A stretch of DNA of 64,000 bases from Typhlomys cinereus (GCA_023101885.1 JALPQD010000159.1:648566-712565), one strand, 5' to 3'. Shown: positions 48,698 to 59,806, counted from the first letter of the stretch. Numbers and translations: made by a program. Notes: generated from the letters alone by a model not told the origin.

Positions 48698-49300
48698 TTT
48701 TAAAAATTGCACTTCTGTAGTTTTCTATCAAAAATTTAATAAAAAAAACAAGCACCAATTCAAAACTGTTTTTGTAAAGTTGAAATAAAATTTATTATGA
48801 AGATTGATAAAGATCTGACAAGTAGAAACAAAGCATATAATTTGGTGTGCAGATATCTTAACTAGTATTCATGACAATAAAGCTATCTCATAAAACACAT
48901 ATAGTACTGCTTCATATTTTATCAATATGACATTTCTAGACCTTACCGGTGTTCCAGAGCAGAATGATATTTTATACAGAACATTGTTTTAGAAGCTGAC
49001 CAATGTTTTACTAAAGTTTCAAATACCTTTCACATATCCCTATTTCCTACCTTATGGTTCACAAATAATAATAAGGTGATATAGGGAGACAACTGAGTAA
49101 TGAGATCTGAGCAAGTAAATACAGGAGGCATGATGCCCAGGAAAGCAGATCCTCTTCCCTGTAAGCTTTTGACTTGATGCATAGCACACAAAAAGACATT
49201 ATGTTCTTGATATGACATGTACACTGTATTCATGAATTTGCCACAGCTATGTGTATTTACACAAGACTGTCAAAGAATTTGTCCTATCAACATTTTACCA
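48698..49300. other. Unassigned AT-rich DNA
   Basis: No gene or repeat recognised. Confidence 0.45.
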
Positions 49301-49588
49301 TGGAAGTGGTAAGATCTCAAGAGGTCCCAGGTAACCTGAAGGACTGATGAAGGTTAATGCTGATAAGAAGGGAATGTGCAGCACTTTTCCACTAGCACAG
49401 TGGAAGAACAGTGAAATAAAACCACTGATGTATGACTCATCCTCTAGCAAGTACTCAGGCACATGCCATCAAAGGCAAACTACATGAAATCCACAGGGCC
49501 ACATATGTGAATAGTCATGAAAATGGAAAGAAGTCTGACAGTGGAAAAGAAGGGTTAGAAATAAGAAGAGCAGGGGACATAAGATTGG
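49301..49588 (+). mobile_element. Possible older L1 3' UTR fragment
   Basis: The words 'gcacagtggaagaacagtgaaa' type and 'ggtcccaggtaacctg' resemble the older L1 3' UTR near 48070. The match is short, so confidence is low. Confidence 0.35.
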
Positions 49589-50222
49589 GAATTAGGTTGG
49601 CCTGGTTCCAGGTGGTTGATGTAGAGTCTCTGATTTTGTGAATTATGGTGTGCTGATTTTTTTTCAGTTTTGCTGCTCCTGCAATACCCTTGGTTCCATC
49701 CTGATGGGTATTGGATGTCACCCTCTAATCTCTCCCCATCCTAAAGCTCAGGGAAATTTGTGGAAGAGGGGGCAGTAAGATTGTAAGAGCCTAAAGATGG
49801 GGAGGAGCAATGATATGCAAGATACTCCATACAAGTTAGGGTCAAAGTAATCATAATAGGACTTTGCATGACCTGCAAAATGACAAACATATCATTGAAC
49901 CCTCAAAGTCTAGCATGGATCACAGGCACTAAGATCCCTAGATGTAAGGGATTAAAAGACAAAATAGTTTTCCTATACTAAAGGAGAACACACACAAACA
50001 CACAAAAAGATCTCTAGGCAATGCCACTGAGTCCTTACACCTCATTAGAGAGGAGGACCCAGAGGGAAGTTTGACATGCACACTAAAGGATGTTCCAGGA
50101 ATGGGAGGGGAGGCACTGGAAGAAAGGGAAGGAGGAGGGAAAGGAAAGGGAAAAAATGGGGAAGGAGCAAGGAGATCCAGGAAGGGGAGGAGGGAGGGAG
50201 GGGATTGGGGTACTTAACAACT
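49589..50222 (+). mobile_element. Short L1 with 5' inversion (M, twin priming)
   Basis: 49589-49727 is the reverse complement of L1 3' UTR sequence (from 'gagggtgacatcc' to 'ggccaacctaatt'). 49726-50222 is the directly following 3' UTR in + orientation ('ctaatctctccccatcc' on). The two pieces are contiguous in L1 coordinates with an overlap of about 5 bp ('ctaat'), which is the signature of twin priming during target-primed reverse transcription. The 3' end is cut at 'aactttgt' where J begins. Confidence 0.83.
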
Positions 50223-50225
50223 TTG

Positions 50226-50229
<4 letters not shown>

Positions 50230-50275
<46 letters not shown>
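50230..50275. repeat. (TTA)n microsatellite, expanded L1 tail
   Basis: About 15 TTA units (AAT on the minus strand). Other L1 copies here end in only three or four AAT units, so this is an expansion of the 3' terminus of element J. Confidence 0.93.
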
Positions 50276-50728
50276 TCTGCTCATTGAAACTTAACAGGTA
50301 CACCGGTACCCTCTCTCTCTCCACCAAACACCCCTGCTGCCCCCTCCCCTCCCTACTCCCTCCCCATCCCCCAGTGCCTCCCCCCCAATCCCCAGAGCAT
50401 CCTTTAATGTGCATGCCAAACTCTCCTCTGGGTCCCTGTCTTCGATGAGGTCCAAGGACACAGGGGGCATTTCCCAGAACCTTTCTTGTGTTTCTCTTAA
50501 GCTTAGGAACACTACTGAAACTGTCAGTATCTAGGCTCCAAGGATTCTAGTCTCATTACTTACTTGCAGTCCTTGATGGTGGCCTATTATTCTATGCTGT
50601 AACATGGTCCCCTCTCTCCTTCTTTCTGGTGGGGCCCTCCATGCCCATCCCTCCTGTTTATAATCTTTGCAATTACTGTAGGTAGTACAGAGATTTATCT
50701 TTGAGTGTGTCTCTAAGTGGGTTTGGTA

Positions 50729-51885
50729 CTAGGATCCACAGATTAGGGAGGACATACAGCACTTAATTTTCTGTGTCTGGGATACTTCACTCAATATAAT
50801 TGTTTTTAATTCCATCCATTTCCCGGAAAATTTCAAAAATTCATCATTTTTGATGGCTGAGTAGTATTCCATTGTATAAATGTACCACATTTTCCTTATC
50901 CACTCGTCACCTGTTAAAAATTTGGGTTGATTCCATGACTTTGCTACTGTAAACAGTGCTGCTATGAAAATGGTCGTGCTTGTGCTATCCTCAATACAAC
51001 ACACTTGATGTTGTTTGTGTTGTGGATTTTTGCCATCCTGACTAGGGTGAGATGATATCTCAGAGAAACTTTGATTTGCATTTCCCTGATGCTAAAGATG
51101 TGGAGCATTTTTTAAGATATTTGTTAGGCATTTTAATTTCGTCCCTGGTAAAGATTCTTTTAAGTTCCAAAGCCCATTTTTTAATTGGCCCATTTGTTTC
51201 CTTAATGTTTAGTTTTATAAGTTCTTTGTGCACTCTGGATAATAGAGCTCTATCAGATATGGGGTTAGTAAAGATTTTCTCCCATTCTGTGGGTTGCCTT
51301 TGAGCTCGTGTTACAATCTCTTTATCTGAATAGAAGCTCTTTAATTTCACAAGATCCTATCTGTTGAGTGTTAGTTGTAATGACTGTGCCATTGGATGTC
51401 TGTTTAGGAAGTGTTGGCCTAGCGCAATCAGCTCGTGGGAGTTCCCTATCCTTTAAAATATGGTTTTCATAGTCTCTGGCCTTATATTGAGGTCCTTGAT
51501 CCATTTGGAATTAATTCTTGTACATGGTGAAAAGTACGGGTCCAGTTTTAATCTTCTGCACGTGAAGATCCAGTTTTGCCAGCACCATTTGATGAAGATG
51601 CTATTCTATTTCCATTGGATTTTTTAGACCCCTTTGTCAAAGATCAAATAGCTGCAGTTGTGTGGGCTCATATCTGGGTCTTCAACCCTTATCCATTGAT
51701 CTGTGTGTCTACTTTGGAGACAAAATCAGGCTGTTTTTACAACTATGGATTTGCAGTAGAGACTAAGGTTTGGTATGGTGATACCTCCCGCCATGTTTTT
51801 GTTACTCAAGATTATTTTTGCTCTCCTGGGTCTTTAGTGCCTCCATATGAATTTTGAGATTGCCAACTTCTCTAAAGAATTGTTT
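50729..51885 (-). pseudogene. L1 ORF2 C-terminal remnant (element J)
   Basis: Minus-strand frames 51060-51350 (KLKSFYSDKEIVTRAQRQ... to the [11 protein letters not shown] region) and 50729-51004 ([36 protein letters not shown], terminal SLICGS) are two separated parts of ORF2. The Cys-rich CWRGCGE segment between them is largely deleted around 51000-51010. Confidence 0.82.
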
Positions 51886-51898
51886 TGACCTTTTGTAC

Positions 51899-52301
51899 CA
51901 CACCCCGCTCTGGTCGGGACGCGGGCGCCGTCCAGCCGGGCCTCAACACCGCGCCCTAGCTAGTGAGTACCCGCCCCGCGCACCGCCCACCAGGACCCCA
52001 GGTCGGCCCACAGGGACCCTGCCCCGACTCCCACCATCCAGCCAGAGCCACGCGTGCGCGGGGCCGAGGGACGAGGAGGACCTCCCCCTGTGCCCGGGCC
52101 CACCCCAGCTGCCCTCGGGTTAAATAGCTCCACGCCGTCGCCCCCATCCCCCCTTTGCACCCCATCCCGCTCCACTGGTCTGGCCGCGCGGTCCAGCCGG
52201 GCCTCACCCTATGACCTAGGTAAGTCTCCGCCCACCCCGCCCACCAGGACCCCAGGCCAAATAATTCAGTTTAGTGAAATTGAGAGATCTTAAGAGTTAA
52301 A
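51899..52301 (+). promoter_or_regulatory. L1 5' UTR of element K, two promoter monomers
   Basis: Two related units: 'gtccagccgggcctca' at about 51930 and again at about 52191, each followed by a donor-like word (CTA|GTGAGT at 51960-51967; TAG|GTAAGT at 52217-52225) and 'caccaggaccccagg'. The spacing is about 260 bp. The AT-rich leader found in A, D and F is largely absent, so ORF1 lies close behind. Confidence 0.75.
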
Positions 52302-53390
52302 ATGACAATGCCAAAGTCAAAGTGCAAATCCATGAGAAGCAACAATCAAGTAAACAAATTTCCCACTGAAGAAATTAATCCCATAATGTTAGACTCCAAC
52401 AAGAACAAACCCACGGAAAAAGGCCAAGAAAGCCCCACCCAGGATAAAGACTTTCAAAATATGATCATTACCATGTTCAATATTATGAAAGAGGAAATCA
52501 GGGAGGAATTACATAATCGAATCAAACACTTTGAAGAGGAACACAACAGACATCTGGAGGAGTTGAGAAAAACAGTGCAAGAAACAAAAAGTGGCATAGA
52601 GCAGTTAAAACAAACTCAAGCAGAGTTTAAAACTGAGCTAAAAGACAAGTTATCTTCAACCCAGAACGCCACAGAGAGTCTTATCAACAGAACTAACGAA
52701 GCAGAAAACAGAATTTCAGACCTTGAAGATAAAGTGGGAGTACTAACCAGCTCAATGGAAGAGGTTGTTAAAGCCAAAAAGATACTTGAGAGAAATATCC
52801 AAGAGATATGGGACACCCTGAAGAAGCCTAACATGCGTATTCATGGAATACCAGAGCAAGAATCTCAAAATACCACTCCTGAGGAAATTTTTCAAACGAT
52901 CATCAAGGAAAACTTTCCTCATCTAAAAAAAGAGAGGCCCATCCATATACAAGAGGCATTCCGCACCCCAAACAGATATGACCAAAATAGAAGCACGACA
53001 CGGCAAATAATAGTTAAAACACTCCACATTCAAGATAAAGAACTGGTGCTGAGAGCTTCAAGAGAGAAAAAACAAGTCACTTTTAAAGGTAAACCTATTA
53101 AAATAACAAATGACTTCTCAGTCGAAACAGTAAAAGCAAGAAGAGCTTGGAGAGACATACTTCAAGTATTGAATGAGCAAAAATGTCAACACAGGCTGAT
53201 TTACCCTGCAAAACTATCAGTCATGATCGAGGGAGAAAGAAAAATTTTCCAGCACAAAGACAACTTTAAGGGATAAATGTCCACCAAAGCAAGCCTTCAA
53301 AAAAATGCTAGAAATGATACTCAAGCGTGAAGAAAAAAACAGGCATATCCAGGAGAACAGAAGGCAAGTATAACATCATTAAAAACGAAG
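52302..53390 (+). pseudogene. L1 ORF1 (element K), one late nonsense codon
   Basis: 324 open codons (52302-53276) cover N-terminus, coiled coil, RRM (MRIHGIPEQES) and most of the C-terminal domain (YPAKLSVMIEGERK). The TAA at 53274-53276 replaces the TAC (Tyr) of the intact copy at 31062-32174. About 40 C-terminal codons follow out of use. Two in-frame ATGs six bases apart are possible starts (52302 and 52308); the second matches the family start. Confidence 0.87.
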
Positions 53391-53423
53391 CAATATACTT
53401 ATAAAAGCTACTAAACATAATAA

Positions 53424-55051
53424 ATGTCTGGAATTAACAATAGTTTCTCCATTATAACACTAAATGTTAATGGAATTAATTCACCGATCAAGAGACACAG
53501 ATTAGAAACTTGGATTAAAAATCACAATCCATCAATCTGCTGCCTGCAGGAAACCCATCTCACCACAAAAGATAGGCACGCTCTAAAAATAAGAAAAAAA
53601 ATAAGAAAAAAAAGAAAACAGGCAGGGGTAGCCATTATGATATCAGACAAAGTGGATTTCAAACCAAAGAAAATTATAAGAGACACGGATGGATACTACA
53701 TTTTAGTCACAGGTACAATTCACCAGGAAGACTTCACAATACTGAACATATATGCACCCAATACGGGCCCCTCCACATTCATTAAGAAAACCCTACAGCG
53801 TCTAAAGCAAGAAATCAATCCCCAAACGATAATTCTTGGGGACTTCAACACCGCCCTCTCAACATGGGATAGATCAACAGGTCAAAAGCTTAACAGAGAC
53901 ACTTTGGAACTTAATCAAACCCTTAAAGAAATGGACCTTACAGATCTCTATTGAACTTTTCACCCACGCACCAAAGAATACACATTTTTTTCAGCAGCAC
54001 ACGGAACTTTCTCCAAAATAGATCACATATTGGGCCACAAAATGAATCTACACATATACAAGAAAGTTGAAATTCTAACCTGTGCCCTATCAGACCATCA
54101 CGGCCTAAAGCTGGACATCCACAACACATCCAACAAGAGAAAATACACTAACTCCTGGAAACTTAACAATATGATGCTGAATGAGAACTGGATTCAGGAA
54201 GAAATTAAAAAGGAAATTCAAGATTTCCTGAAAGCGAATGATAACGAAAATACAACTTACCAAAATCTCTGGGACAAAATGAAAGCTGTTCTAAGAGGTA
54301 AGTTCATAGCTCTTAATGCCTACGTCAAAAAAATGGAAACATCAGAAATAAACAACTTAACAATGCAGCTTAAAGCTTTAGAGAAACTAGAGCAATCTGA
54401 TCCCAAAAGTAGTAGAAGAGAGGAGATTAGCAAAATAAGGGGACAAATATCTGAAATCGAGATTAAGAAAACGATAGAAAAAAATCAACCAGTCAAAAAG
54501 CTGGTTCTTTGAAAAAATCAATAAGATACACCTCTAGCTAAACTAACCAAAAGCAAGAGAGAGAAAACCCAAATTAACAAAATCATAAATGAACATGGAG
54601 TTATCACTTCTGATACCCAAGAAATCCAGAGAATTATAACATCATATTTCAAAAACTTATACTCTGTGAAGTTTGACAACACAAAAGAGATGGATGAATT
54701 TCTAAGTAAACACAACTTACCTAAATTGAATCAGGAAGTTGTGAATTATTTAAATAGTCCTATAACATATAAGGAAATTGAAGAAGTAATCTCGAATCTT
54801 CCCACCAAAAAATGTCCTGGACCAGATGGATTCAGCACAGAGTTCTACCAGACATTTAAGGAGTTAATAACACCAATACTCCTTAAACTGTTCCATCAAA
54901 TAGCAAAGGAAGGAACACTACCAAATTCCTTCTATGAAGCTAATATCGTTTTAACCCCAAAACCTAATAAAGATTCACTTAAAAAAGAAAACTATAGGCC
55001 GATCTCCCTGATGAACACAGACGCAAAGATTCTCAACAAAGTCTTAGCAAA
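53424..55051 (+). pseudogene. L1 ORF2 5' part (element K)
   Basis: Endonuclease frame 53424-53954 is open for 176 codons: ITLNVNGINSP, LQETHLTTKD, YAPNTGP and [12 protein letters not shown] are all present. It ends at TGA where copy F has CGA (CpG decay). Between TKDRHALKI and QAGVAIM an A-rich Lys/Arg stretch replaces the usual GWSKILQANGTR segment. RT start 54666-55051 has [15 protein letters not shown] and [19 protein letters not shown]. The FADD region is absent. Confidence 0.87.
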
Positions 55052-56430
55052 TTCTTCAATTTCCTCATATGTTATAGGAGTATTTAAATAATTCACAACT
55101 TCCTGATTCAATTTAGGTAAATTGTGTTTACTTAGGAATTCATCCATTTCTTTTGTGTTGTCAAATTTCACAGAGTATAATAAGTTTTTGAAATATGATG
55201 TTATAGTGCTTTCGATTTCTTGGGTATCAGTAGTGATAACTCCATTTTAATTTCTAATTTTGTTAATTTGGGCTTTCTCTCTCTTGCTTTTGGTTAATTT
55301 AGCTAGGGGTGTATCAATCTTATTGATTTTTTCAAAGAACCAGCTTTTTGACTGGTTGAATTTCTCTATCGTTTTCTTAATCTCAATTTCAGATATTTCT
55401 CCCCTTATTTTGCTAATCTCCTCCCTATTACTACTTTTGGGGTCAGATTGCTCTAGTGTCTCTATAGCTTTGAGCTGCATTGTTAAGTTATTTATTTCTG
55501 ATGTTTCCATTTTTTTTGATGTAGGCATTAAGAGCTATGAACTTACCTGCTAGGACAGCTTTCATTGTGTCCCAGAGAATTTGGTAAGTTATATTTTCAT
55601 TATCATTCACTGTCAGGAAATCTTGACTTTCCTTTATAATTTCTTTCAGAATCCAATTCTCCTTCAGCATCATAGTGTTAAGTTTCCAGGTGTCAGTGAA
55701 ATTTCTGTTGCTTGTTGTGTTGTGAATGTCAAGTTTTGGCCATAGTGGTCTGATAAGGTGCAGGCTAGAATTTCAACTGTCCTGTATATGTGTAGATTCA
55801 TTTTGTGGCCCAATATGTGATCTATTTGGGGAAAGTTCCGTGTGCTTCTGAGAAAAGTCAGTATTCTTTGGTGTGTGGATGAAAAGTTTGATAGTAAGGT
55901 CCATTTCAGGAAGGGTTTGATTAAGCTCCAAAGTGTCTCTGTTAAGTTTTTACCTGGTGATCTATCCCATGTTGAGAGGGCGGTGTTGAAATCCCTGAGA
56001 ATTATCATTTTGGGATTGATTTTTCACTTTAGATGTTGTAGGGTTTGCTAAATGAATGTGGCGGGGGGGGGCCCATATTGGGTGCATATATGTTCAGTAT
56101 TGTGAAGTCTTCCTGGTGAATTGTACCTGTGACTAAAATGTAGTATCCATCAGTGTCTCTTATGATTTCTTTTGGTTTGAAGTCCACTTTGTCCGATAGC
56201 ATAATGGCTACCCCTGCCTCTTTTCTGGTTCCATTAGTTTGCAGAATTTTTGACCAGCCTTTTATTTTTAGGATGTGCCTATCTTTTGTGGAGAGATGGG
56301 TTTCCTGCAGACAGCAGATTGATGAGTTTTGATTTTTAATGCACGTTTGTAATCTGTATCTATTGATCAGTGAATTAATTCCATTAACATTTAATGTTAT
56401 AATGGAGAAACTATTTTTAATTCCGGACAT
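55052..56430 (-). pseudogene. L1 ORF2 remnant (element L)
   Basis: Starts at 56430 with the endonuclease: ITLNVNGINSL, LQETHLSTKD, GTIHQEDFTILNIYAP, frame lost near 56045 in a run of nine Gs. Frames 55670-56008 and 55247-55528 carry the rest of the endonuclease and the linker. The RT catalytic parts are missing. Confidence 0.83.
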
Positions 56431-56469
56431 TTATTATGTTTAGTGGCCTTTGTAAGTGTATTGTTTCAC

Positions 56470-57561
56470 GTTTAGGTTTTGGTGGTATTACACTTCCCTT
56501 CTGTCTTTCTGGATATGCCTGTTTTTTTTTCTTCAAGCTTGAGTATCATTTCTAGCATTTTTTGAAGGCCTGGCTTGGTGGACATGTATCCCTTCAAGTT
56601 GTCCTTGTGCTGGAAAATTAGCCTTTCTCTGTCGATCATGACGGATAGTTTTGTCGGGTATGTCAGCCTTGATTGACATTTTTGCTCATTCAATATTTGA
56701 AGTACGTCTCTCCAAGCTCTTCTTGCTTTTACTGTTTACATTGAGTTATTTTATATTTTAATAGGTTATTGTAATAGGTTTACCTTTAAAAGTGACTTTT
56801 TTTTTCTTCCCTTGAAGCTCTCAGCAACATTTCTTTGTCTTGAATGTGGAGTGTTTTAACTATTATTTGACGTGGCGAGTTTCTATTTTGGTCATATCTG
56901 TTTGGGGTGTGGAATGCCTCTTGTATACAGATGGCCCTCTCTTATTTTAGATGAGGAAAGTTTTCCTTGATGATAGTTTGAAAAATTTCCTCAGGTGTGG
57001 TATTTCGGGATTTTTGCTTTGGTATTCCATGAATATGCATTTTAGGCTTCTTCAGGGTTTCCCATAACTCTTGAATATTTCTCTCGAGTATCTTTTTGTC
57101 TTTAACAACCTCTTCCATTGAGCTGGTTAATATTCCCACTTTATCTTCAAGGTCTGAAATTCTCTTTTCTGCTTCGTTAGTTCTGCTGATAAGACTCTCT
57201 GTTGAGTTCTGGGTTGAAGATAACTTTTCATTTGGTTTTAAACTCTGCTTGAGTCTGTTTTAACTGCTCTATGCCTATTTTTGTTTCTTGAACTGTTTTT
57301 TCTCAACTCCTCTAAGTGTCTGTTGTGATCCTCTTCAAAGTGATTGATGCGGTTATGTAATTCCTCCTGGATTTCCTCTTTCATAGTATTGAACATGGTA
57401 ATGATCATATTTTGAAAGTCGTTATCCTGGGTCAGGCTTTCTTGGGTATTTTTCGTGGGTTAGTTCTGGTTGGAGTCTATCATTATGGGATTAATTCCTG
57501 CAGTGGGAGATTTGTTTACTTGAGTGTTGTTTCTCATGGATTTGCACTTTGACTTGAGCAT
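56470..57561 (-). pseudogene. L1 ORF1 remnant (element L)
   Basis: The minus-strand start ATG (57561-57559) begins the usual 'atgctcaagtcaaag' region. The body is frame-broken. Readable parts are 56942-57139 (SSMEEVVKDKK, HIHGIPKQKS; RRM start) and 56472-56693 (YPTKLSVMIDRERL, C-terminal domain). Confidence 0.82.
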
Positions 57562-57769
57562 TGTCGTTTTATCTCTTAAGACCTTCTTTCAATTTCTGTC
57601 CTTTTTCCACTGAACTGAATTATTTGGCTGTTGGGAGGATCTGGGACCAGTGGGCTGCCTGTGGTTTAGGAGTGGGTGGGGTGAGTTTACCTAGGTCACT
57701 GTGAGTCTCAGCTGGACTGCGTGGGTCCCGGGCTGTGGGGACCTCAGTCTAGGTGACCTCAATAGTCTG

Positions 57770-58090
57770 GCAAGGTTAAATAAAGATGTTTTGATGGAAG
57801 AAGTCTAGAGGGCAGCTCAGGATGTTTTGACCAGTACTCAGGGGAAGTCAGGAGGGGGCAGCTCAGGATGTGTTGAATAGCTCAGGATGGAAGGAATTCA
57901 GGAGGGAGTAGCTCAGGATGTTTTAAAGAAATTTCGCTACATACAGCCTGTGTGCTGGCTTGACATTTAAGATAATTGGTTGCCCATTTCCCCACCCTGG
58001 AATTCCTCTGTCTATATAAGATGGCTGTGGACTTGCAATAAATGAGTTCCTGCTTGACTAGACTCCCTGTCGCATCTGATTGTCCTCAGG
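57770..58090 (+). mobile_element. LTR-like segment with U3 repeats, TATA box and poly(A) signal
   Basis: Three diverged tandem units around 'gcagctcaggatgttttga' (about 57813, 57858, 57911) resemble U3 enhancer repeats. They are followed by TATATAAG at 58013-58020, AATAAA at 58037-58042, and a C/T-rich end 'tctgattgtcctca' (58076-58089) like the R-U5 end of rodent class II ERVs. No coding region or primer binding site is recognised. Its family is not identified. Confidence 0.55.
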
Positions 58091-58272
58091 AAGGGATAGC
58101 TGGGAGCGGGCAGACAGCGCACTCACCTTTCCCCTATCCCCCATGTGGAGGACCCGCTGGACCAGCTGCAGGACGGAGCTGAGATCCCCGGGGACCCCCA
58201 CACTGGGTGGGTGGGGAAAGGGCTTATCAACTCTGTATGAGTGGAAGAAATAAAAAATTAAATTAAAAAAAG
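58091..58272 (+). mobile_element. L1-like 3' tail joined to the LTR-like segment
   Basis: GC-rich sequence ends with 'atcaactctgtatgagtgg' and 'aagaaataaaaaattaaa', which resembles the L1 3' terminus 'attaagtttgtatgagcgg...aaataataa'. An A-rich tail follows. It could be a diverged L1 end or a composite retroposon tail. Confidence 0.45.
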
Positions 58273-58359
58273 ATTGGTAATTAATGTTACAGGATGTCAT
58301 GAATTCATTGTATTCATATAGGAAACTATGCTAAAATGCTAAAAATGCTAAAAATATGC

Positions 58360-58640
58360 AGACATGGAAATATCTGTCTGTAATACCAGTGTTGGCTAGA
58401 AGTGGCAGGAACTTCCTGGCTAACTACTGTAGCCATGTCAATGAGCTGCACATTCATCAAGATACCCTATCTGAAAGAAACAATTATCTATAAGTTATAA
58501 GTACATATAACATCCACCTGTAGCCTCTGCATGCATGTGTACCTGCACACACAACTCCATACACATGTAAAAACATGTACATACTACCACATACATGAAT
58601 GCGAATGTATACACATACATAAAAAATGCCACAAACATTA
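58360..58640 (+). repeat. Diverged rodent SINE-like repeat
   Basis: Words such as 'ctgtctgtaataccagtgtt', 'aagataccctatctgaaa' and a CA-rich end ('tgcatgcatgtgtacctgca') follow the order of B-type rodent SINE bodies. No tRNA-like boxes are clear. Confidence 0.45.
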
Positions 58641-59124
58641 AAATAATATGTACCGTTAATTTATAGTTTTACCATTTTTTCCTGCCCCTATCTATATTAT
58701 CTGTCTATAGATTTATCCATATATCCATCTATATTTAGTACCATTTTACATTGAAAAAATGTGGTCTATCAAAAAAAGTTCTCTGGTACTGAATTAAAGG
58801 CTTTCTCCATTACACCTGAATGTGCTGTCTTAATTAATCTATTTAAAAATTAGGACATATATTGTTAAGTTCTTTGCCATATTGAAGATGTCTGAATCGG
58901 TTCCTTCTATGAATTATTATTCTGAAAGCATGTTATTATTATTGGTCTAATATCTTCCTATATATGTATATACACAAATATTTTTATTCTGTACCTTTGC
59001 ATGTGCTATCTTCCAAATTGATTAAGGTATACATGTGATTTGGAGCAGAATGGGTGGGGTAATTTACCTATTTTTATGGGATGGACTGCATAGGAAAAAA
59101 ATTACATTTTTGGCATAACCTTTC
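58641..59124. other. Unassigned AT-rich DNA
   Basis: No gene or named repeat recognised. Confidence 0.45.
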
Positions 59125-59178
59125 AAATCCAGGCTTTATATAGGCTAGGTGAATATTCTTCCACTGAGTTAAAACCTC
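59125..59178 (-). repeat. Diverged ID-type SINE
   Basis: On the minus strand 'gaggttttaactcagtgga' and 'agaatattcacctagcc' match the ID head (A box and following stem), in the same order as the copy at 4061. Confidence 0.55.
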
Positions 59179-59673
59179 AAGGAAGCAGATATGTTACAAA
59201 GTTGGTCCTCAGAAAGAAAATCTGATACAAAGTCAACTTTATCTTGAGAAACATAGGAATTTTTTGAAATCTTATTATCTATCTCTCTTCCCATATCAGA
59301 AAGACTGGACTTCATCTGGGTTGAGGAAAAACAAAAAGACCAACTACAACTTGAAAATTAATGGATGATTTACAGCTCAGTGTTCTCAATCCATCCCTGA
59401 GCTGGTGAATTGAATGCTCAGGGTCCTAAGCACAATGAAAAGGAAAAGCAGATATACTGCATACTAACTTTAGCTGCATCCCTTTACTGAAGGGACCAAA
59501 AGCTCAATTTGAGGTGAGATTAAATATAAGGAAATATCCCATGTTGCTGATTATCACAGATCTTCATAAAGGGAAGACATCATATTTTCATCATTTTTGA
59601 ATGTCTAATAATCATACATATATGTAATTGTACATATATATCAAATATAGCATATAGTAATATAAACACATCA
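59179..59673. other. Unassigned AT-rich DNA
   Basis: No gene, RNA or repeat recognised. Confidence 0.45.
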
Positions 59674-59700
59674 GATGGATGGATAGATAGACAGATAGAC

Positions 59701-59758
<58 letters not shown>

Positions 59759-59806
59759 ATAGACAGATAGATAGATAGACAGATAGATAGATAGACAGAT
59801 AGATAG
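59674..59806. repeat. (GATA)n microsatellite with GACA variants
   Basis: About 33 tetranucleotide units: GGAT/GATA start, a core of 16 uninterrupted GATA units near 59701-59755, then mixed GATA/GACA. Minus-strand Tyr-Leu-Ser repeat frames over it are not genes. Confidence 0.97.

Larger units (their letters stand above)
50222..51885 (-). mobile_element. Young L1 3' part on minus strand (J)
   Basis: Reads right to left from 'caattctttagagaagttgg' (ORF2) through the ORF2 C-terminus, stop near 50729, 3' UTR with C-rich (G-rich on the element strand) tract at 50330-50400 and the (AAT)n tail. It lies head to head with K. Either it is the 3' part of one twin-primed insertion with K, or it is the 3' remainder of L. 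Confidence 0.82.
51899..55051 (+). mobile_element. Young L1 5' part on plus strand (K), 3' end missing
   Basis: GC-rich 5' UTR (51899-52260), ORF1 (52302-53390), ORF2 from 53424 to 'gtcttagcaaa' at 55051 inside the RT domain. There is no 3' UTR or poly(A); the next base starts an antiparallel L1 (L). The 5' UTR type and ORF1 start differ from elements A, D and F, so it belongs to another subfamily. Confidence 0.85.
55052..57765 (-). mobile_element. Young L1 5' part on minus strand (L), 3' end missing
   Basis: On the minus strand: 5' UTR (57765-57562, with 'gacctaggtaaac' and 'ccaaataattcagttcag' as in K), ORF1 (57561 to about 56470), ORF2 (56430 to 55052), ending in the RT region just before the KCPGPDG block. 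It lies tail to tail with K and shares its subfamily, so K and L form an inverted repeat of about 2.6 kb per arm. Confidence 0.85.
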
